Shown: in pieces, positions 55,395 through 64,000 of the stretch | Numbering within the stretch: the stretch's first letter is position 1 | How the letters are laid out: the number at the start of each line of letters is the position of its first letter | The notes under the pieces: generated by a model | The model's database searches: none | What the model was told of the DNA's origin: nothing | The model's input: only the letters and a program-made list of their open reading frames with translations | Translations under genes and position numbers: made by a program | DNA from: CBDBEU01 sp965204565 | GTDB lineage: Bacteria > Pseudomonadota > Alphaproteobacteria > Rhizobiales > TMED25 | Length of the DNA stretch: 64,000 nt | Reading direction: 5' to 3' | Assembly (NCBI GenBank): GCA_965204565.1 | Contig: CBDBEU010000004.1 | Span: 558,001-622,000, forward strand

Positions 55395-56188
55395 GCGCCC
55401 TCATCCTGCGCGCCGTGACCGCGCATGATTGCCGCACGCAGACCGACATTGGCGCCGATGGCGATGATCACTGGCGGCTCAATGCCATGCGTGCTGGCGT
55501 CCTCCACAGCGTTGGCAAGCACCGTCTCGATCACCCGCTCGCCCGGCATCGTTGCCTGTTCGATCAATGCCACCGGCTCATCTGGGTGCCTTCCCGCAGT
55601 GATCAATCGCCGCGCAATGTCATCCAGGTGAGCTAGCCCCATATAGATGACGATCGCCGGCATGCGCGCCATTGCCGTCCAATCAATCGCCTGCGGCGTG
55701 TCCCCTTTCGCATCATGGCCGGTGATGAAAACCACTGCTGCATTTGTCGTGCGATGGGTGGCTGGAATGCCGGCAGTGGCAAGCCCCGCGATCCCGGCGG
55801 TCACCCCCGGCACCACCCGAAAACCGATACCCGCGCGCGCCAGCGCCAGCGCCTCCTCACCGCCGCGCCCGAACACAAAAGGATCGCCGCCCTTGAGCCG
55901 CAGCACCCGAAGCCCGGAGCGCGCCAGTTCAATAATGCGCCAGGTGATGTCGGGTTGTTTGGCAGAAGGCTTGCCGCCGCGTTTGCCGGCGGGGATCATC
56001 TCGGCCCCCTCGCGTGCCAGTGCCAGCACGCCCGGGCCGACCAACGCGTCGTGGACGACAACATCGGCATGTTTCAGCGCATGCGCCGCACTCAACGTCA
56101 GCAATCCCGGATCGCCCGGACCGGCGCCCACAAGCCAAACCTCTCCGGGCGCAAATTCAGGCGCATCGAAACCGGTTCCACTGATCAT
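55391..56188 (-). CDS. cobA: Uroporphyrinogen-III C-methyltransferase
   Basis: SAM-dependent methylation at C2 and C7 giving precorrin-2, the entry to cobalamin and siroheme. The ATG at 56188 (MISGTGFDAPEF) gives 265 residues. GEVWLVGAGPGDPGLLTL, RLKGGDPFVFGRGGEEALAL, VVPGVTAGIAG and VFITGHDAKG are all canonical. Stand-alone and separate from the CysG methyltransferase domain, so two such activities are encoded. Divergent from cbiD with only 26 bases between starts. Confidence 0.94.
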   Translation of the reverse strand: MISGTGFDAPEFAPGEVWLVGAGPGDPGLLTLSAAHALKHADVVVHDALVGPGVLALAREGAEMIPAGKRGGKPSAKQPDITWRIIELARSGLRVLRLKGGDPFVFGRGGEEALALARAGIGFRVVPGVTAGIAGLATAGIPATHRTTNAAVVFITGHDAKGDTPQAIDWTAMARMPAIVIYMGLAHLDDIARRLITAGRHPDEPVALIEQATMPGERVIETVLANAVEDASTHGIEPPVIIAIGANVGLRAAIMRGHGAQDEGA

Positions 56189-56214
56189 TGCGATCGGGCC
56201 ATAGCTAATTCTAT

Positions 56215-57312
56215 ATGTCGGACATGGCACGAAAGCCCAAACAAGCCTTGCGCCGCGGCTGGACCACCGGCGCCTGTGCCACGGCAGCCGCGAGCGCGGC
56301 CTATAGCGCGCTGCTGACCGGCCGCTTTCCAGATCCGGTAACCATCCGCCTGCCGCGCGGCCAAACCCCGGCTTTCGCGCTGGCTTTTGAGGGGGTCGGC
56401 GCTGAGCACGCATGTGCCGGAATCATCAAGGATGCCGGAGATGATCCCGACGTCACCCACAATGCGCTGGTGATCGCCGATGTACGTCACGGACCGCCTG
56501 GCTCCGGCGTTAGCTTCCGCGCCGGTGAAGGTGTTGGAACAGTCACCCTGCCAGGACTTCCGATTGCGCCCGGCGAGCCGGCAATCAATCCCGTGCCGCG
56601 GCGAATGATTACTCAGGCGATCGCTGAAATTGCTGCCGGCCATGGAGCTGCCGCAGATATCATCGTCGAGATATCGATTCCTAGCGGCAAGGAGCTCGCC
56701 CAGAACACATGGAATCCCCGGCTCGGTATTGTTGGCGGCCTGTCGATCCTCGGAACCACCGGTATCGTCACCCCCTATTCCTGCTCCGCTTGGATCAATT
56801 CGATTCATAGCGGCGTCGATGTGGCGCGCGCTGGCGGCTACAGACTGCTCGGCGCCGCCACCGGCAAGACCTCCGAGCAGGCCCTGCGCCATGCAGTCGA
56901 GCTTCCCGATACCGCTCTGATCGACATGGGTGATTTCGCCGGCGGGCTTCTCAAATATCTGCGCCGCCACCCGGTTCCCGCACTCGTCATCGCCGGCGGC
57001 TTTGCAAAGATGACCAAGTTTGCCCAGGGCTTCCTCGATCTTCATTCCGGACGCAGTACCGTCGATTTCACCTGGCTTGCAGCTCGGCTTGCCGAACTCG
57101 GCGCCGACCGGACCGTGGCCGCGCGCACGTCGAGCGCCAATACCGCCAACCAAGTGCTTGAAATTGCCGGTGCGCTGGCGCCAGGTCTTGCCAATGGGGT
57201 GGCCATGGCGGCGCGCGCAACCGCGCTCGGCGTCCTCGATGACACACCGGTCTCGGTCACCATTTTGGTGGTCGACCGTCAGGCCAATATAGTCGGCTGC
57301 GCCAATGGCTAG
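56215..57312 (+). CDS. cbiD: Precorrin-5B C1-methyltransferase CbiD
   Basis: Methylates C1 of (cobalt-)precorrin-5B. The start at 56215 gives 365 residues. The diagnostic N-terminus is RRGWTTGACATAAASAAYSA, and GLSILGTTGIVTPYSCSAWI and GGFAKMTKFAQGFLDLHSGR follow. CbiD is best known from the anaerobic pathway; in several Rhizobiales it takes the place of CobF beside aerobic-type CobK/CobL, which is the arrangement here. The stop overlaps cobK by 8 bases. Confidence 0.92.
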   Translation: MSDMARKPKQALRRGWTTGACATAAASAAYSALLTGRFPDPVTIRLPRGQTPAFALAFEGVGAEHACAGIIKDAGDDPDVTHNALVIADVRHGPPGSGVSFRAGEGVGTVTLPGLPIAPGEPAINPVPRRMITQAIAEIAAGHGAAADIIVEISIPSGKELAQNTWNPRLGIVGGLSILGTTGIVTPYSCSAWINSIHSGVDVARAGGYRLLGAATGKTSEQALRHAVELPDTALIDMGDFAGGLLKYLRRHPVPALVIAGGFAKMTKFAQGFLDLHSGRSTVDFTWLAARLAELGADRTVAARTSSANTANQVLEIAGALAPGLANGVAMAARATALGVLDDTPVSVTILVVDRQANIVGCANG

Positions 57313-58060
57313 ACCGGGTCCGGTCAGGATCTTGATCCTCGGCGGCACGGCAGAAGCAGTGGCGCTCGCCAAGGCTCTGGAGCAACAGCCCAGCATTGAA
57401 GCAATCGTATCGCTCGCTGGACGAACCCATACCCCTGCTCCCACCCAGGCCCGCACAAGGCGCGGCGGTTTTGGCGGTGCTGCGGGCATGCGTGCATTTC
57501 TGGCAGCAGAGCAGATCGCCGCCGTGATCGATGCCACCCATCCCTTTGCAGCACGGATCTCAGCTAATGCGGCCAAGGCCTGCACAACCGCATCCATCCC
57601 CCGGATCGCCCTGTTGCGCCCGCCCTGGATGAGTGTGCCCGGCGACAATTGGCACCGTGTGACAGATGAACACCAGGCCGCCACCACACTGCCCGGGAAT
57701 GCGCGCGCCTTTCTTGCCATCGGACGGCAACATATCGATGCCTTTGCCAGTCGGCCCGATGTCTGGTTCCTGATCCGCGTTGTCGACCCGCCGGAACAAT
57801 CACTCCTGCCAGGGCCCCATAGCGTGATCGCCGAACGCGGGCCGTTCACCCAAGATGGTGAGCTTGATCTCTTCAACACCCATGCCATCACTCACATCGT
57901 TGCGCGCAATAGCGGTGGCAGCGGCGCCAGCGCCAAGATCGCAGCGGCGCGCGAACGCAGCTTGCCGGTGGTCATGATCGACCGCACCGCACCGCCGCCA
58001 CAACCGATTGTGGACAATGTTGCCGCCGCGCTCGAATGGCTTGCCGAAATCATTGGCTGA
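57305..58060 (+). CDS. cobK: Precorrin-6A reductase
   Basis: NADPH-dependent reduction of precorrin-6A to 6B. It has 251 residues. The N-terminal ILILGGTAEAVALAKAL and IDATHPFAARISANAAKAC are family hallmarks, as is the C-terminal IVARNSGGSGASAKIAAARE with its conserved GxxxxxKI. Forms a two-gene plus-strand unit with cbiD, and its 3' end overlaps the convergent cobM by 11 bases. Confidence 0.92.
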   Translation: MARPGPVRILILGGTAEAVALAKALEQQPSIEAIVSLAGRTHTPAPTQARTRRGGFGGAAGMRAFLAAEQIAAVIDATHPFAARISANAAKACTTASIPRIALLRPPWMSVPGDNWHRVTDEHQAATTLPGNARAFLAIGRQHIDAFASRPDVWFLIRVVDPPEQSLLPGPHSVIAERGPFTQDGELDLFNTHAITHIVARNSGGSGASAKIAAARERSLPVVMIDRTAPPPQPIVDNVAAALEWLAEIIG

Positions 58061-58820
58061 GCCCGCGGCGCGGCCTCAGAATATGCGCATGCGCGGGATC
58101 ATAAAGCGCGCTTTCCTGAAATGCCGCTTCATGCAGCACCGGCCCCACCAGGATCAGCGCCGTGCGGGTAATTTTTGCGCGCCGAACTTTGGCGGCTATG
58201 TTGCTGAGCGTTGCCTTGATGATCATTTCGTCCGGCCAGCCGATGCGATAAGCCACCACCACCGGACAATCACTGCCATAATGGGGCTCAAGCTGCCGCC
58301 TGACAAAGCCAAGATTGCGGATCGACAGATGGATCGCCAGCGTTGCGCCAATACGCGCAAGATCAGCAAGCGCCTCACCGTCTGGCATATCGGATGCCTT
58401 CATCGCAGTGCGGGTCAAGATCACGGTCTGCGCCACCCCCGGCAATGTCAACTCACGCCGTATTGCGGCTGCGGCAGCGGCGAAAGACGGTACCCCGGGC
58501 GTCGCGTCATAGGCAATTCCAAGCTCATCGAGCACCCGCATCTGCTCGCCAATCGCCCCATAGATCGATGGATCGCCGGAGTGGACGCGCGCCACGTCGA
58601 GGTCGTCCGAATGAGCTTGTTTCATATCTGAAATGATTTCTTCCAGCACCATCGGGGCCGTATCGACCAGCCGCGCTCCGGCGGGGACCTCGGCAATCAA
58701 TTCGGTTGGCACCAGCGATCCGGCATAAAGGCATACCGGACAGGACCTGATCAGTTCACGGCCGCGCACCGTGATCAGATCCGGCGCGCCGGGACCGGCA
58801 CCAATGAAATGCACAATCAT
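58050..58820 (-). CDS. cobM: Precorrin-4 C11-methyltransferase
   Basis: SAM-dependent methylation of C11, giving precorrin-5. It has 256 residues. HFIGAGPGAPDLITVRG, the CPVCLYAGSLVP segment characteristic of CobM/CbiF, ARVHSGDPSIYGAIGEQM and ELTLPGVAQTVILTRTA are intact. The start overlaps the cobJ stop (ATGA). Converges with cobK. Confidence 0.94.
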   Translation of the reverse strand: MIVHFIGAGPGAPDLITVRGRELIRSCPVCLYAGSLVPTELIAEVPAGARLVDTAPMVLEEIISDMKQAHSDDLDVARVHSGDPSIYGAIGEQMRVLDELGIAYDATPGVPSFAAAAAAIRRELTLPGVAQTVILTRTAMKASDMPDGEALADLARIGATLAIHLSIRNLGFVRRQLEPHYGSDCPVVVAYRIGWPDEMIIKATLSNIAAKVRRAKITRTALILVGPVLHEAAFQESALYDPAHAHILRPRRGLSQ

Positions 58821-60634
58821 CGCGCCACCTTTGAAAGACCCGTATCACTCTGGCCCAGCGTGTAGCCACGCGGCGTATAGACCGAAGTGGCTCCATTGCC
58901 GCGTTCAAAGCTGCGCGTCGTTGATGAGCCGACAAGGACTAGGCTCAGCATGTCGACAGCATTGGCATCGAACTGGTCGAGCCGCATGATATCGACGGTT
59001 TCGCCGGGCCGGCCAAGCGCGCGCGCGAACACCAAAGGCGTTGCTTCTGAGCGGTGTTGGCGCAGAATTTCAATCGCCCGGCTGAGCAGCTGGCGCCGTC
59101 GCTTTGAGGCCGGATTATAAAGCGCGACGACGAAATCGCCCTGCGCCGCGGCCACGATCCGCCGCTCGATCACCGCTGCAGGCGTCATCAGGTCAGAGAG
59201 CGATATCGCGCAGAAATCATGGCCCAATGGCGCGCCGGCGCGCGCGGCGACGGCCTGCAGCGCCGAAATTCCGGGCGCCACAGTCACCTCAACACGGCGC
59301 CAGTCCGCCGGCCCGGATTCGATCATTTCAAAAGCCAGCGCCGCCATTCCGTAAATACCTGCATCTCCCGATGATATCAGCGCCACGCGCCGGCCTTCAG
59401 CGGCCAAATCGAGCGCATGGGCAACTCGCGCCGCCTCTTCCCCCAGCGCAAAATCATGAGCCCTCTGGCCGCGCCGCAGCGGCCCTGCAAGATCGAGATA
59501 AAGGCCATAACCGACGATGTCGCTGGCCTGGCAGATCAGCTCATCTGCCTCCTTGCTGCGCCATTGCCGCCCACCTGGGCCAAGGCCCACTATGGCAAGG
59601 CTGGCGCGCCCACGACCGACATTTTCCGCCTCGAGGGGCACGGGCGCACGCGCCAGTGCGCAGGTCACGCGCTGGCCAATACGTTTTGCCACAACCAGTT
59701 CGCCCTCGGGGCATACTGCTGCCAGTGCCGCCGCCTCCGCAACGCCATGACAACCCACCGCCTGGTAGACCGTGTCGGACGGATTGATCAGCCGCGGCGT
59801 TTCTGCCTCAAGACGCCCGGCATCGAAAAACCGCGCCGGCCATGAATATGTTTCGGATACGAAATGAAGTGCAGGTTCACCTTCCTTGAGATCAAGCGAG
59901 GCCAAGACCGCCACCGATTGAGGTGCAAAGCCGGCTTCATCCAGCAGCTCGCGCACCAGCGCAGCGGCATCGCCGGGTTCAGCGCCGCGCTCAGCGCCGA
60001 TCCCGACTGCAAGGGTCTTTGGATGCACGACTAGCCGATCCGGCGCCCCGGCAACGGCTTGCTCGCTCACCACAATCTCAAGGGGAGCGAAATCAGCGAC
60101 ATTGAGACCTGCAGCTTCAAGCCAGGGCGCATCACCGCTGATGCGGACCGATTCGCCAGCCAGCAGACGGCGCGTGAAGTCCTTTAAATGCTGAGGATTG
60201 GCAAGCGTGTAGCCCGCTGGCAGATCATCAAGCGCAGTCCCCAAAACGGCATCGCTGGCGGCGGTAATCGCCGCATGTGCGCCAGTTTCAGCGGCAATTC
60301 TGCGCGCCAATCGATTGGCGCCCCGATGACCGCCGACAAGCGGCACCACACTGGTGGCGGCCTCATCAATCGCCACCACCGGCGGCTCATTGGTCTTGTC
60401 GGCAAGCAGCGGCGCAACGGCACGCACCAGGATTGCGGCGGCACATACGCCAATGATCGCCCGTCCATCGGCAAACAGTCCTGCGACATGGCTGGCGGTA
60501 TCGCTGAACACAATGTCACCGTGTTCACCGCGCCCGGCAAGCACATGGACTTCCGCACCATCGACAAATCCGGCGATACGGCGCGCCAGCGCCAACCCGC
60601 CCGGCGTGATTGCGACAATTTCCGGCGCTTTCAC
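58817..60634 (-). CDS. cobJ: CbiG-CobJ fusion: cobalamin hydrolase-like / precorrin-3B C17-methyltransferase
   Basis: It has 605 residues. The N-terminal about 340 form a CbiG-like region: IVGVCAAAILVRAVAPLL-type central motif, VVPLVGGHRGANRLARRIAA, and a C-terminal CbiG domain with LAVGIGAERGAEPGDAAALV. The last about 250 form CobJ: LAIVGLGPGGRQWRSKEADE, VALISSGDAGIYGMA, TVAPGISALQAVAARAGAPL and LYNPASKRRRQLL. CobJ closes the corrin ring by methylating C17. CbiG opens the delta-lactone in the anaerobic route. Fusions of the two are known in Rhizobiales. Overlaps cobI and cobM by 4 bases each. Confidence 0.9.
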   Translation of the reverse strand: MKAPEIVAITPGGLALARRIAGFVDGAEVHVLAGRGEHGDIVFSDTASHVAGLFADGRAIIGVCAAAILVRAVAPLLADKTNEPPVVAIDEAATSVVPLVGGHRGANRLARRIAAETGAHAAITAASDAVLGTALDDLPAGYTLANPQHLKDFTRRLLAGESVRISGDAPWLEAAGLNVADFAPLEIVVSEQAVAGAPDRLVVHPKTLAVGIGAERGAEPGDAAALVRELLDEAGFAPQSVAVLASLDLKEGEPALHFVSETYSWPARFFDAGRLEAETPRLINPSDTVYQAVGCHGVAEAAALAAVCPEGELVVAKRIGQRVTCALARAPVPLEAENVGRGRASLAIVGLGPGGRQWRSKEADELICQASDIVGYGLYLDLAGPLRRGQRAHDFALGEEAARVAHALDLAAEGRRVALISSGDAGIYGMAALAFEMIESGPADWRRVEVTVAPGISALQAVAARAGAPLGHDFCAISLSDLMTPAAVIERRIVAAAQGDFVVALYNPASKRRRQLLSRAIEILRQHRSEATPLVFARALGRPGETVDIMRLDQFDANAVDMLSLVLVGSSTTRSFERGNGATSVYTPRGYTLGQSDTGLSKVAR

Positions 60635-61338
60635 GGCTGCGCCCCGATCCGTTGCGCAATCAGGATCATCGAGAAATAAGGCGCCGTTTCGGCGCTGAAC
60701 CGGGCGAGCGGCATCTGGCGCTCATGCCCCAGCGTGGCGCGCTCAATGTAATGCGCCCGATCCATCAAGCCGAGCCTTTCGATCAGCGCCGCAAGGCGGT
60801 GCACATGCCTGCCAACCTTGACGATGGCGATGGTGTCCATCCCGGCGATGCGCAACTCAAGCGCTTCATCGTCAAGCGTGCCGGGCACAACGCACAAGGC
60901 CTCCCGGCCGCGCAGTAAAGGGGTCTGGAGCCGTGCCGGTACCGCCAGAATTGACGAGATTCCAGACACAATTTCGTATACGAAATGATTATTGAGGCGC
61001 TGCCAAAGGGCGATAAACGAGCCATAAACCAACGGATCGCCCGCGCACAGTATGGCCACATCGGCACCGCTCTCCAGCACCTCTGCGATCTCGGCAGCCG
61101 CAGTGTCATAGGCCGCCTCGCTGCCGCCACCTGAGGGCGGCACACGCATCACGATTTCGCGCTGGTCACTATTGATATGCGCGGCCGCAATGTTGCGCGC
61201 CGTGCTTGGTGCTTCGCCGAGCTGCGGATAGGCAATGACCGGCGCCTCATCGATCACCCGGCAAGCCTTGAGGGTCAGGAGTTCGGGATCACCCGGCCCG
61301 ACGCCAACGCCGTAAAACGTTCCCGCTGCTGAATTCAT
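60631..61338 (-). CDS. cobI: Precorrin-2 C20-methyltransferase
   Basis: SAM-dependent methylation of C20, giving precorrin-3A. The ATG at 61338 overlaps the cobL stop (ATGA) and gives 235 residues; in-frame codons further up lie in cobL. GTFYGVGVGPGDPELLTLKA is the SAM-loop N-terminus. ILCAGDPLVYGSFIALWQRL and the VSGISSILAVPARLQTPLLR region are typical. Confidence 0.93.
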   Translation of the reverse strand: MNSAAGTFYGVGVGPGDPELLTLKACRVIDEAPVIAYPQLGEAPSTARNIAAAHINSDQREIVMRVPPSGGGSEAAYDTAAAEIAEVLESGADVAILCAGDPLVYGSFIALWQRLNNHFVYEIVSGISSILAVPARLQTPLLRGREALCVVPGTLDDEALELRIAGMDTIAIVKVGRHVHRLAALIERLGLMDRAHYIERATLGHERQMPLARFSAETAPYFSMILIAQRIGAQP

Positions 61339-62561
61339 GGCGCTGCCCACGGCCGTTGCAGCACCCATTGGGTGACCGGCATCATCGGGTGCCAACCAAG
61401 CTGGCGGCCAACCAGTTTTGCCCGCGATACCTGCACCCGCATGAGATCGCCGTCATGATGCATCTGCAGGCGCTGAAGCAGGGCCTCGCCCGCAATGGTC
61501 ACCGCATTGGCCACTAGGCGGCCGCCCGGGGACAAGGCCGAAAGCGCGCACTCCACGCTTTTCTCGCCACCCTCACGCGTGAGCCCGCCACCGATAAACA
61601 CAGCGTCCGGCGCCTCCAGCCCTGACAGCGCCGCCGGCGCACCGGCTTGGATGATGCCGATCTCCGGTACGCCAAGCTTTTCGGCGTTTTGCCTAATGAG
61701 CGAGGCCCGTTCAGGCCGTTCCTCAATGGCGATCGCCCGCGCGCGCGGCGCCGCGCGCACCCATTCGATCGAGATCGCACCAGAGCCAGCGCCGATATCC
61801 CACAACAGAGCTCCGGGCAGCGGCATCAGGCGCGCCACAGTGATGGCCCGGACTTCCCGCTTGGTCAGTTGCCCGTCATGGCTAAAGACATCATCGCCAA
61901 GCCCCGGAACAACCGCACGAATCTCCGCCCCCGCGCCGGCGACACATTCAACCGCGACCATGTTGAAAGGCGCGACATCGCCAAAATCATATTGATCTGC
62001 GGCCACTTCCCTCACCCGCTCTCGCGCACCGCCCAGATGCTCAAGCACGGTAAGCCAGCTGCCCCCAAAGCCGCGCCGCGATAATCGCGCTGCGACCTCA
62101 CGCGGCGTGTCGCCATCTTCACTCAGCACAAGTAAGTGCTCACATGGATGGATGTATCGTTCCAGCCGCGCCGCCGGGCGGCCGTGCAGGCTCACAGCTG
62201 TGATGTCATCTTCCGGCCAGCCGAGCCGTGCCGCCGCCAGCGACAGGCCCGATGGTGAGGCAAACACCTGCATTTCACCGGCAGGCACATGCGCGGCTAA
62301 TGTCGCGCCGATGCCGCACCACATCGGATCTCCCGTGGCAAGCACGCAGACCGGGCTTGCCCGCCGCTCTCGTATAGTGTCAATCCCCGCCGACATCGGT
62401 GACGGCCAGGCCATGCGCTCACCACCGCTTTCGGGCACCATTGCCAGATGCCGGGCACCGCCAACCAGAAGCTCCGCCCCCTTGATCGCCTCACGGGCGT
62501 TCGGTGACAGCCCATCCAGCCCGTCCTCGCCAATACCGACCACGGACAGCCAAACGCTCAT
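61335..62561 (-). CDS. cobL: Precorrin-6B C5,15-methyltransferase (decarboxylating)
   Basis: Two-domain enzyme (CbiE plus CbiT) that methylates C5 and C15 and decarboxylates the C12 acetate. It has 408 residues. The CbiE part begins VVGIGEDGLDGLSPNAREAI and includes VLATGDPMWCGIGATLA. The CbiT part has LPGALLWDIGAGSGAISIEW, the SAM-binding motif I, and AVFIGGGLTREGG. Overlaps cobH and cobI by 4 bases each. Confidence 0.93.
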   Translation of the reverse strand: MSVWLSVVGIGEDGLDGLSPNAREAIKGAELLVGGARHLAMVPESGGERMAWPSPMSAGIDTIRERRASPVCVLATGDPMWCGIGATLAAHVPAGEMQVFASPSGLSLAAARLGWPEDDITAVSLHGRPAARLERYIHPCEHLLVLSEDGDTPREVAARLSRRGFGGSWLTVLEHLGGARERVREVAADQYDFGDVAPFNMVAVECVAGAGAEIRAVVPGLGDDVFSHDGQLTKREVRAITVARLMPLPGALLWDIGAGSGAISIEWVRAAPRARAIAIEERPERASLIRQNAEKLGVPEIGIIQAGAPAALSGLEAPDAVFIGGGLTREGGEKSVECALSALSPGGRLVANAVTIAGEALLQRLQMHHDGDLMRVQVSRAKLVGRQLGWHPMMPVTQWVLQRPWAAP

Positions 62562-63214
62562 CGCCTGGCCTCTGGCGCCGACGCTGCAATGGCCAGCGCA
62601 TTGACCGCGGCCGCCGCAAGCGCACTGCCGCCACGCCGTCCAGTCACCGCGATGTGGTCGATGTCATGGCAGCACGCAGCAAATGCAGCCTTGGACTCAG
62701 CGGCCCCGACAAATCCGACCGGCATGGCGATCACCAGCGCCGGATGCGGCGTACCGTCGTCCAAAAGCTCGATCAAGCGGAAGAGTGCGGTTGGCGCATT
62801 GCCGATCGCCACCACCGCACCTGCCATCTCGCCCGCCCAAAGATCGACCGCGGCGGATGAGCGCGTTGTCCCGTGACGCGCGGCGATTCCCGACACCCGC
62901 GCATCATTCAAAAAGCAGTGGACCTTGTTTTCGCGTGGCAGCACGCGCCGCGTGATCCCCGCCGCCAGCATTTCGCTGTCCGTCAGGATTGGCGCCCCAC
63001 TACCAAGCGCGGCAACACCACGGGCAACTGCCGCCGGCGTTGCGGCAACAAGCCCGGCGATTGCCGGATCACCGGCCGCATGAACCAGCCGTAGCGCCAG
63101 AGGATGCAGCGCCTGATCAATGCCTGAAAGGTCTGTCTCCGCCTCGGCGATGCGGAAGGATTTGGCGTAAATGTCTCCGGGCGTCCTCAGATAGCCGCGC
63201 ATCGCCTGCATCAT
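62558..63214 (-). CDS. cobH: Precorrin-8X methylmutase
   Basis: Moves the C11 methyl to C12, giving hydrogenobyrinic acid. It has 218 residues. IYAKSFRIAEAETDLSGI and LVHAAGDPAIAGLVAATPAA open the protein. MLAAGITRRVLPRENKVHCF holds the catalytic His. MPVGFVGAAESKAAFAACCH and TGRRGGSALAAAAVNALA close it. ATGA overlaps with both neighbours. Confidence 0.94.
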   Translation of the reverse strand: MMQAMRGYLRTPGDIYAKSFRIAEAETDLSGIDQALHPLALRLVHAAGDPAIAGLVAATPAAVARGVAALGSGAPILTDSEMLAAGITRRVLPRENKVHCFLNDARVSGIAARHGTTRSSAAVDLWAGEMAGAVVAIGNAPTALFRLIELLDDGTPHPALVIAMPVGFVGAAESKAAFAACCHDIDHIAVTGRRGGSALAAAAVNALAIAASAPEARR

Positions 63215-64000
63215 TTCTCCTCACCATCGGCAGCCAGAGTGACCGGGCCCAGCGGGTGATCGCCATGGGGATAGGGATGGTGATGGCCGTGGGGCTTGCT
63301 CTGGCCGGTGCCGATACCCTCGACATGGTGGTGATGACTTTGCTGCGGCAATCCCACTTCCGCCTCAAAACCAAGCACCTGCTCGCGGTATTTGCACATC
63401 TGGCAGTTCATCACACCGCTGCCGTCGATGATTTCACTGGCCCGGTGGATCAGCGTGTCGACGACCTGCGGATGATCGCCAAGATAGGGCGCCTTGATGA
63501 ACTCGATGTCGGGGAAGGCCTCCGCCGCTTGATCGGTCGCCTGATAGATGCGTTTGACCAGAACGCCGGTGAACAGGAAATAGGGAAAAACAACAATGCG
63601 TTTGAAACCGAGCTGCGCCGCACGCTCCAGCGCCGGTGAAACCAGCGGGAAGGTGATGCCCGAATAGGCGGTCTCGCCCCACCCAAATCCGAGCCCCTCC
63701 CATAAAAGCCGCATCACCTTGGCAACATTGGAATTGGCGTCGGGATCGGAGGCGCCGCGTCCGACCACCACCAGCAATGTATCATGCCGGTCAACGGATT
63801 TGAGCGGCGCCAGCGCTTCCTCGATCCGCGCGGCGGCAGCACGCAACATCCGCGGATCGATACCAAGCTCACGGCCATAGCGAATGGAAAAACAATCATT
63901 GTCGTGGGCATAGGCGTTGAGCGCGGAGGGAATATCGTTCTTAGCGTGGCCAGCGGCGAACAGCATTGCCGGAACCGCCAGAATTTCAGTCACACCGCCC
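63211..64000 (-). CDS. cbiX: CbiX-type sirohydrochlorin cobaltochelatase, 5' end outside the window
   Basis: Chelatase of the CbiX group; the frame is open to base 64000. The first visible residues (GVTEILAVPAMLFAAGHAKN) are the middle of the family's N-terminal half, so roughly 80 codons lie beyond the edge. The catalytic His is in FAAGHAKNDIPS and a second-domain motif is LVVVGRGASDPDANSNVAKV. CQMCKYREQVLGFE carries a Cys pair. The C-terminal about 40 residues hold clusters QQSHHHHVEGIG and HGHHHPYPHGDH, a probable metal-binding or metal-storage tail. A GTG at 63993 is not the real start. Confidence 0.85.
   Translation of the reverse strand, partial: GGVTEILAVPAMLFAAGHAKNDIPSALNAYAHDNDCFSIRYGRELGIDPRMLRAAAARIEEALAPLKSVDRHDTLLVVVGRGASDPDANSNVAKVMRLLWEGLGFGWGETAYSGITFPLVSPALERAAQLGFKRIVVFPYFLFTGVLVKRIYQATDQAAEAFPDIEFIKAPYLGDHPQVVDTLIHRASEIIDGSGVMNCQMCKYREQVLGFEAEVGLPQQSHHHHVEGIGTGQSKPHGHHHPYPHGDHPLGPVTLAADGEEK

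Noticed and set aside
56185..57891. 568-codon minus-strand frame
   Set aside because: Antisense of cbiD and cobK, which are both clear family members; low-complexity composition and no recognisable motif.

Overview
This window looks like the chromosome of a high-GC alphaproteobacterium, probably of the order Hyphomicrobiales (Rhizobiales). The reasons are the gene order dnaE-rpsB-tsf-pyrH-frr-uppS-cdsA-dxr-rseP, the four-gene general L-amino-acid transporter aapJQMP, the sulfur operon cysG-DUF2849-cysI-DUF934-cysH, and an aerobic-type cobalamin cluster containing a CbiG-CobJ fusion and CbiD.

Layout. Bases 1-15.1 kb are intact core genome on the minus strand: the translation/isoprenoid/phospholipid block (rseP back to dnaE), a possible 31-residue small protein, and aapJQMP. 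Bases about 15.3-42.0 kb are an accessory region packed with decayed insertion sequences: at least five pieces of one IS1380-type group, two IS21 elements, three IS3 pieces, two IS30 copies, one IS6 piece, an IS630 element and one ISNCY-like transposase. They surround a few intact genes (rmlBDA for dTDP-rhamnose precursors, a DUF924 gene, an acyl-CoA dehydrogenase, a tRNA-Gln(CUG), a glutathione transferase). They also surround many broken genes: two acyl-CoA ligase tails, a complete but dead CaiC-like ligase, glutamine synthetase, a molybdenum-hydroxylase fragment, an MBL-fold RNase-like protein, an MFS transporter and a chemotaxis receptor.

Bases 42.1-49.2 kb are intact again: methylmalonate-semialdehyde dehydrogenase, an L,D-transpeptidase, a gamma-carbonic-anhydrase-like protein, and a DapA-type aldolase followed by suyA-suyB-comC. 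The suy genes should split (2R)-sulfolactate into pyruvate and sulfite. Facing them (49.2-53.7 kb, minus strand) is the sulfite-assimilation operon. Sulfolactate-derived sulfite would be a direct substrate for its CysI, which looks intact. However, cysH is frameshifted and CysG lacks a stretch of its dehydrogenase domain. Bases 54.1-64 kb hold cobB, cobA, cbiD, cobK, cobM, cbiG-cobJ, cobI, cobL, cobH and a 5'-truncated cbiX. Most neighbours overlap by 4 nt (ATGA or GTGA), and together they cover much of the route from uroporphyrinogen III to hydrogenobyrinic acid a,c-diamide.

The most notable points are the sulfolactate/aldolase cluster set against a damaged sulfate branch, a perfect 16-bp x 6 tandem repeat that breaks a transposase frame, and the density of independent pseudogenes, which suggests relaxed selection on this part of the genome. 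No CRISPR array, prophage, rRNA operon or convincing riboswitch was seen.
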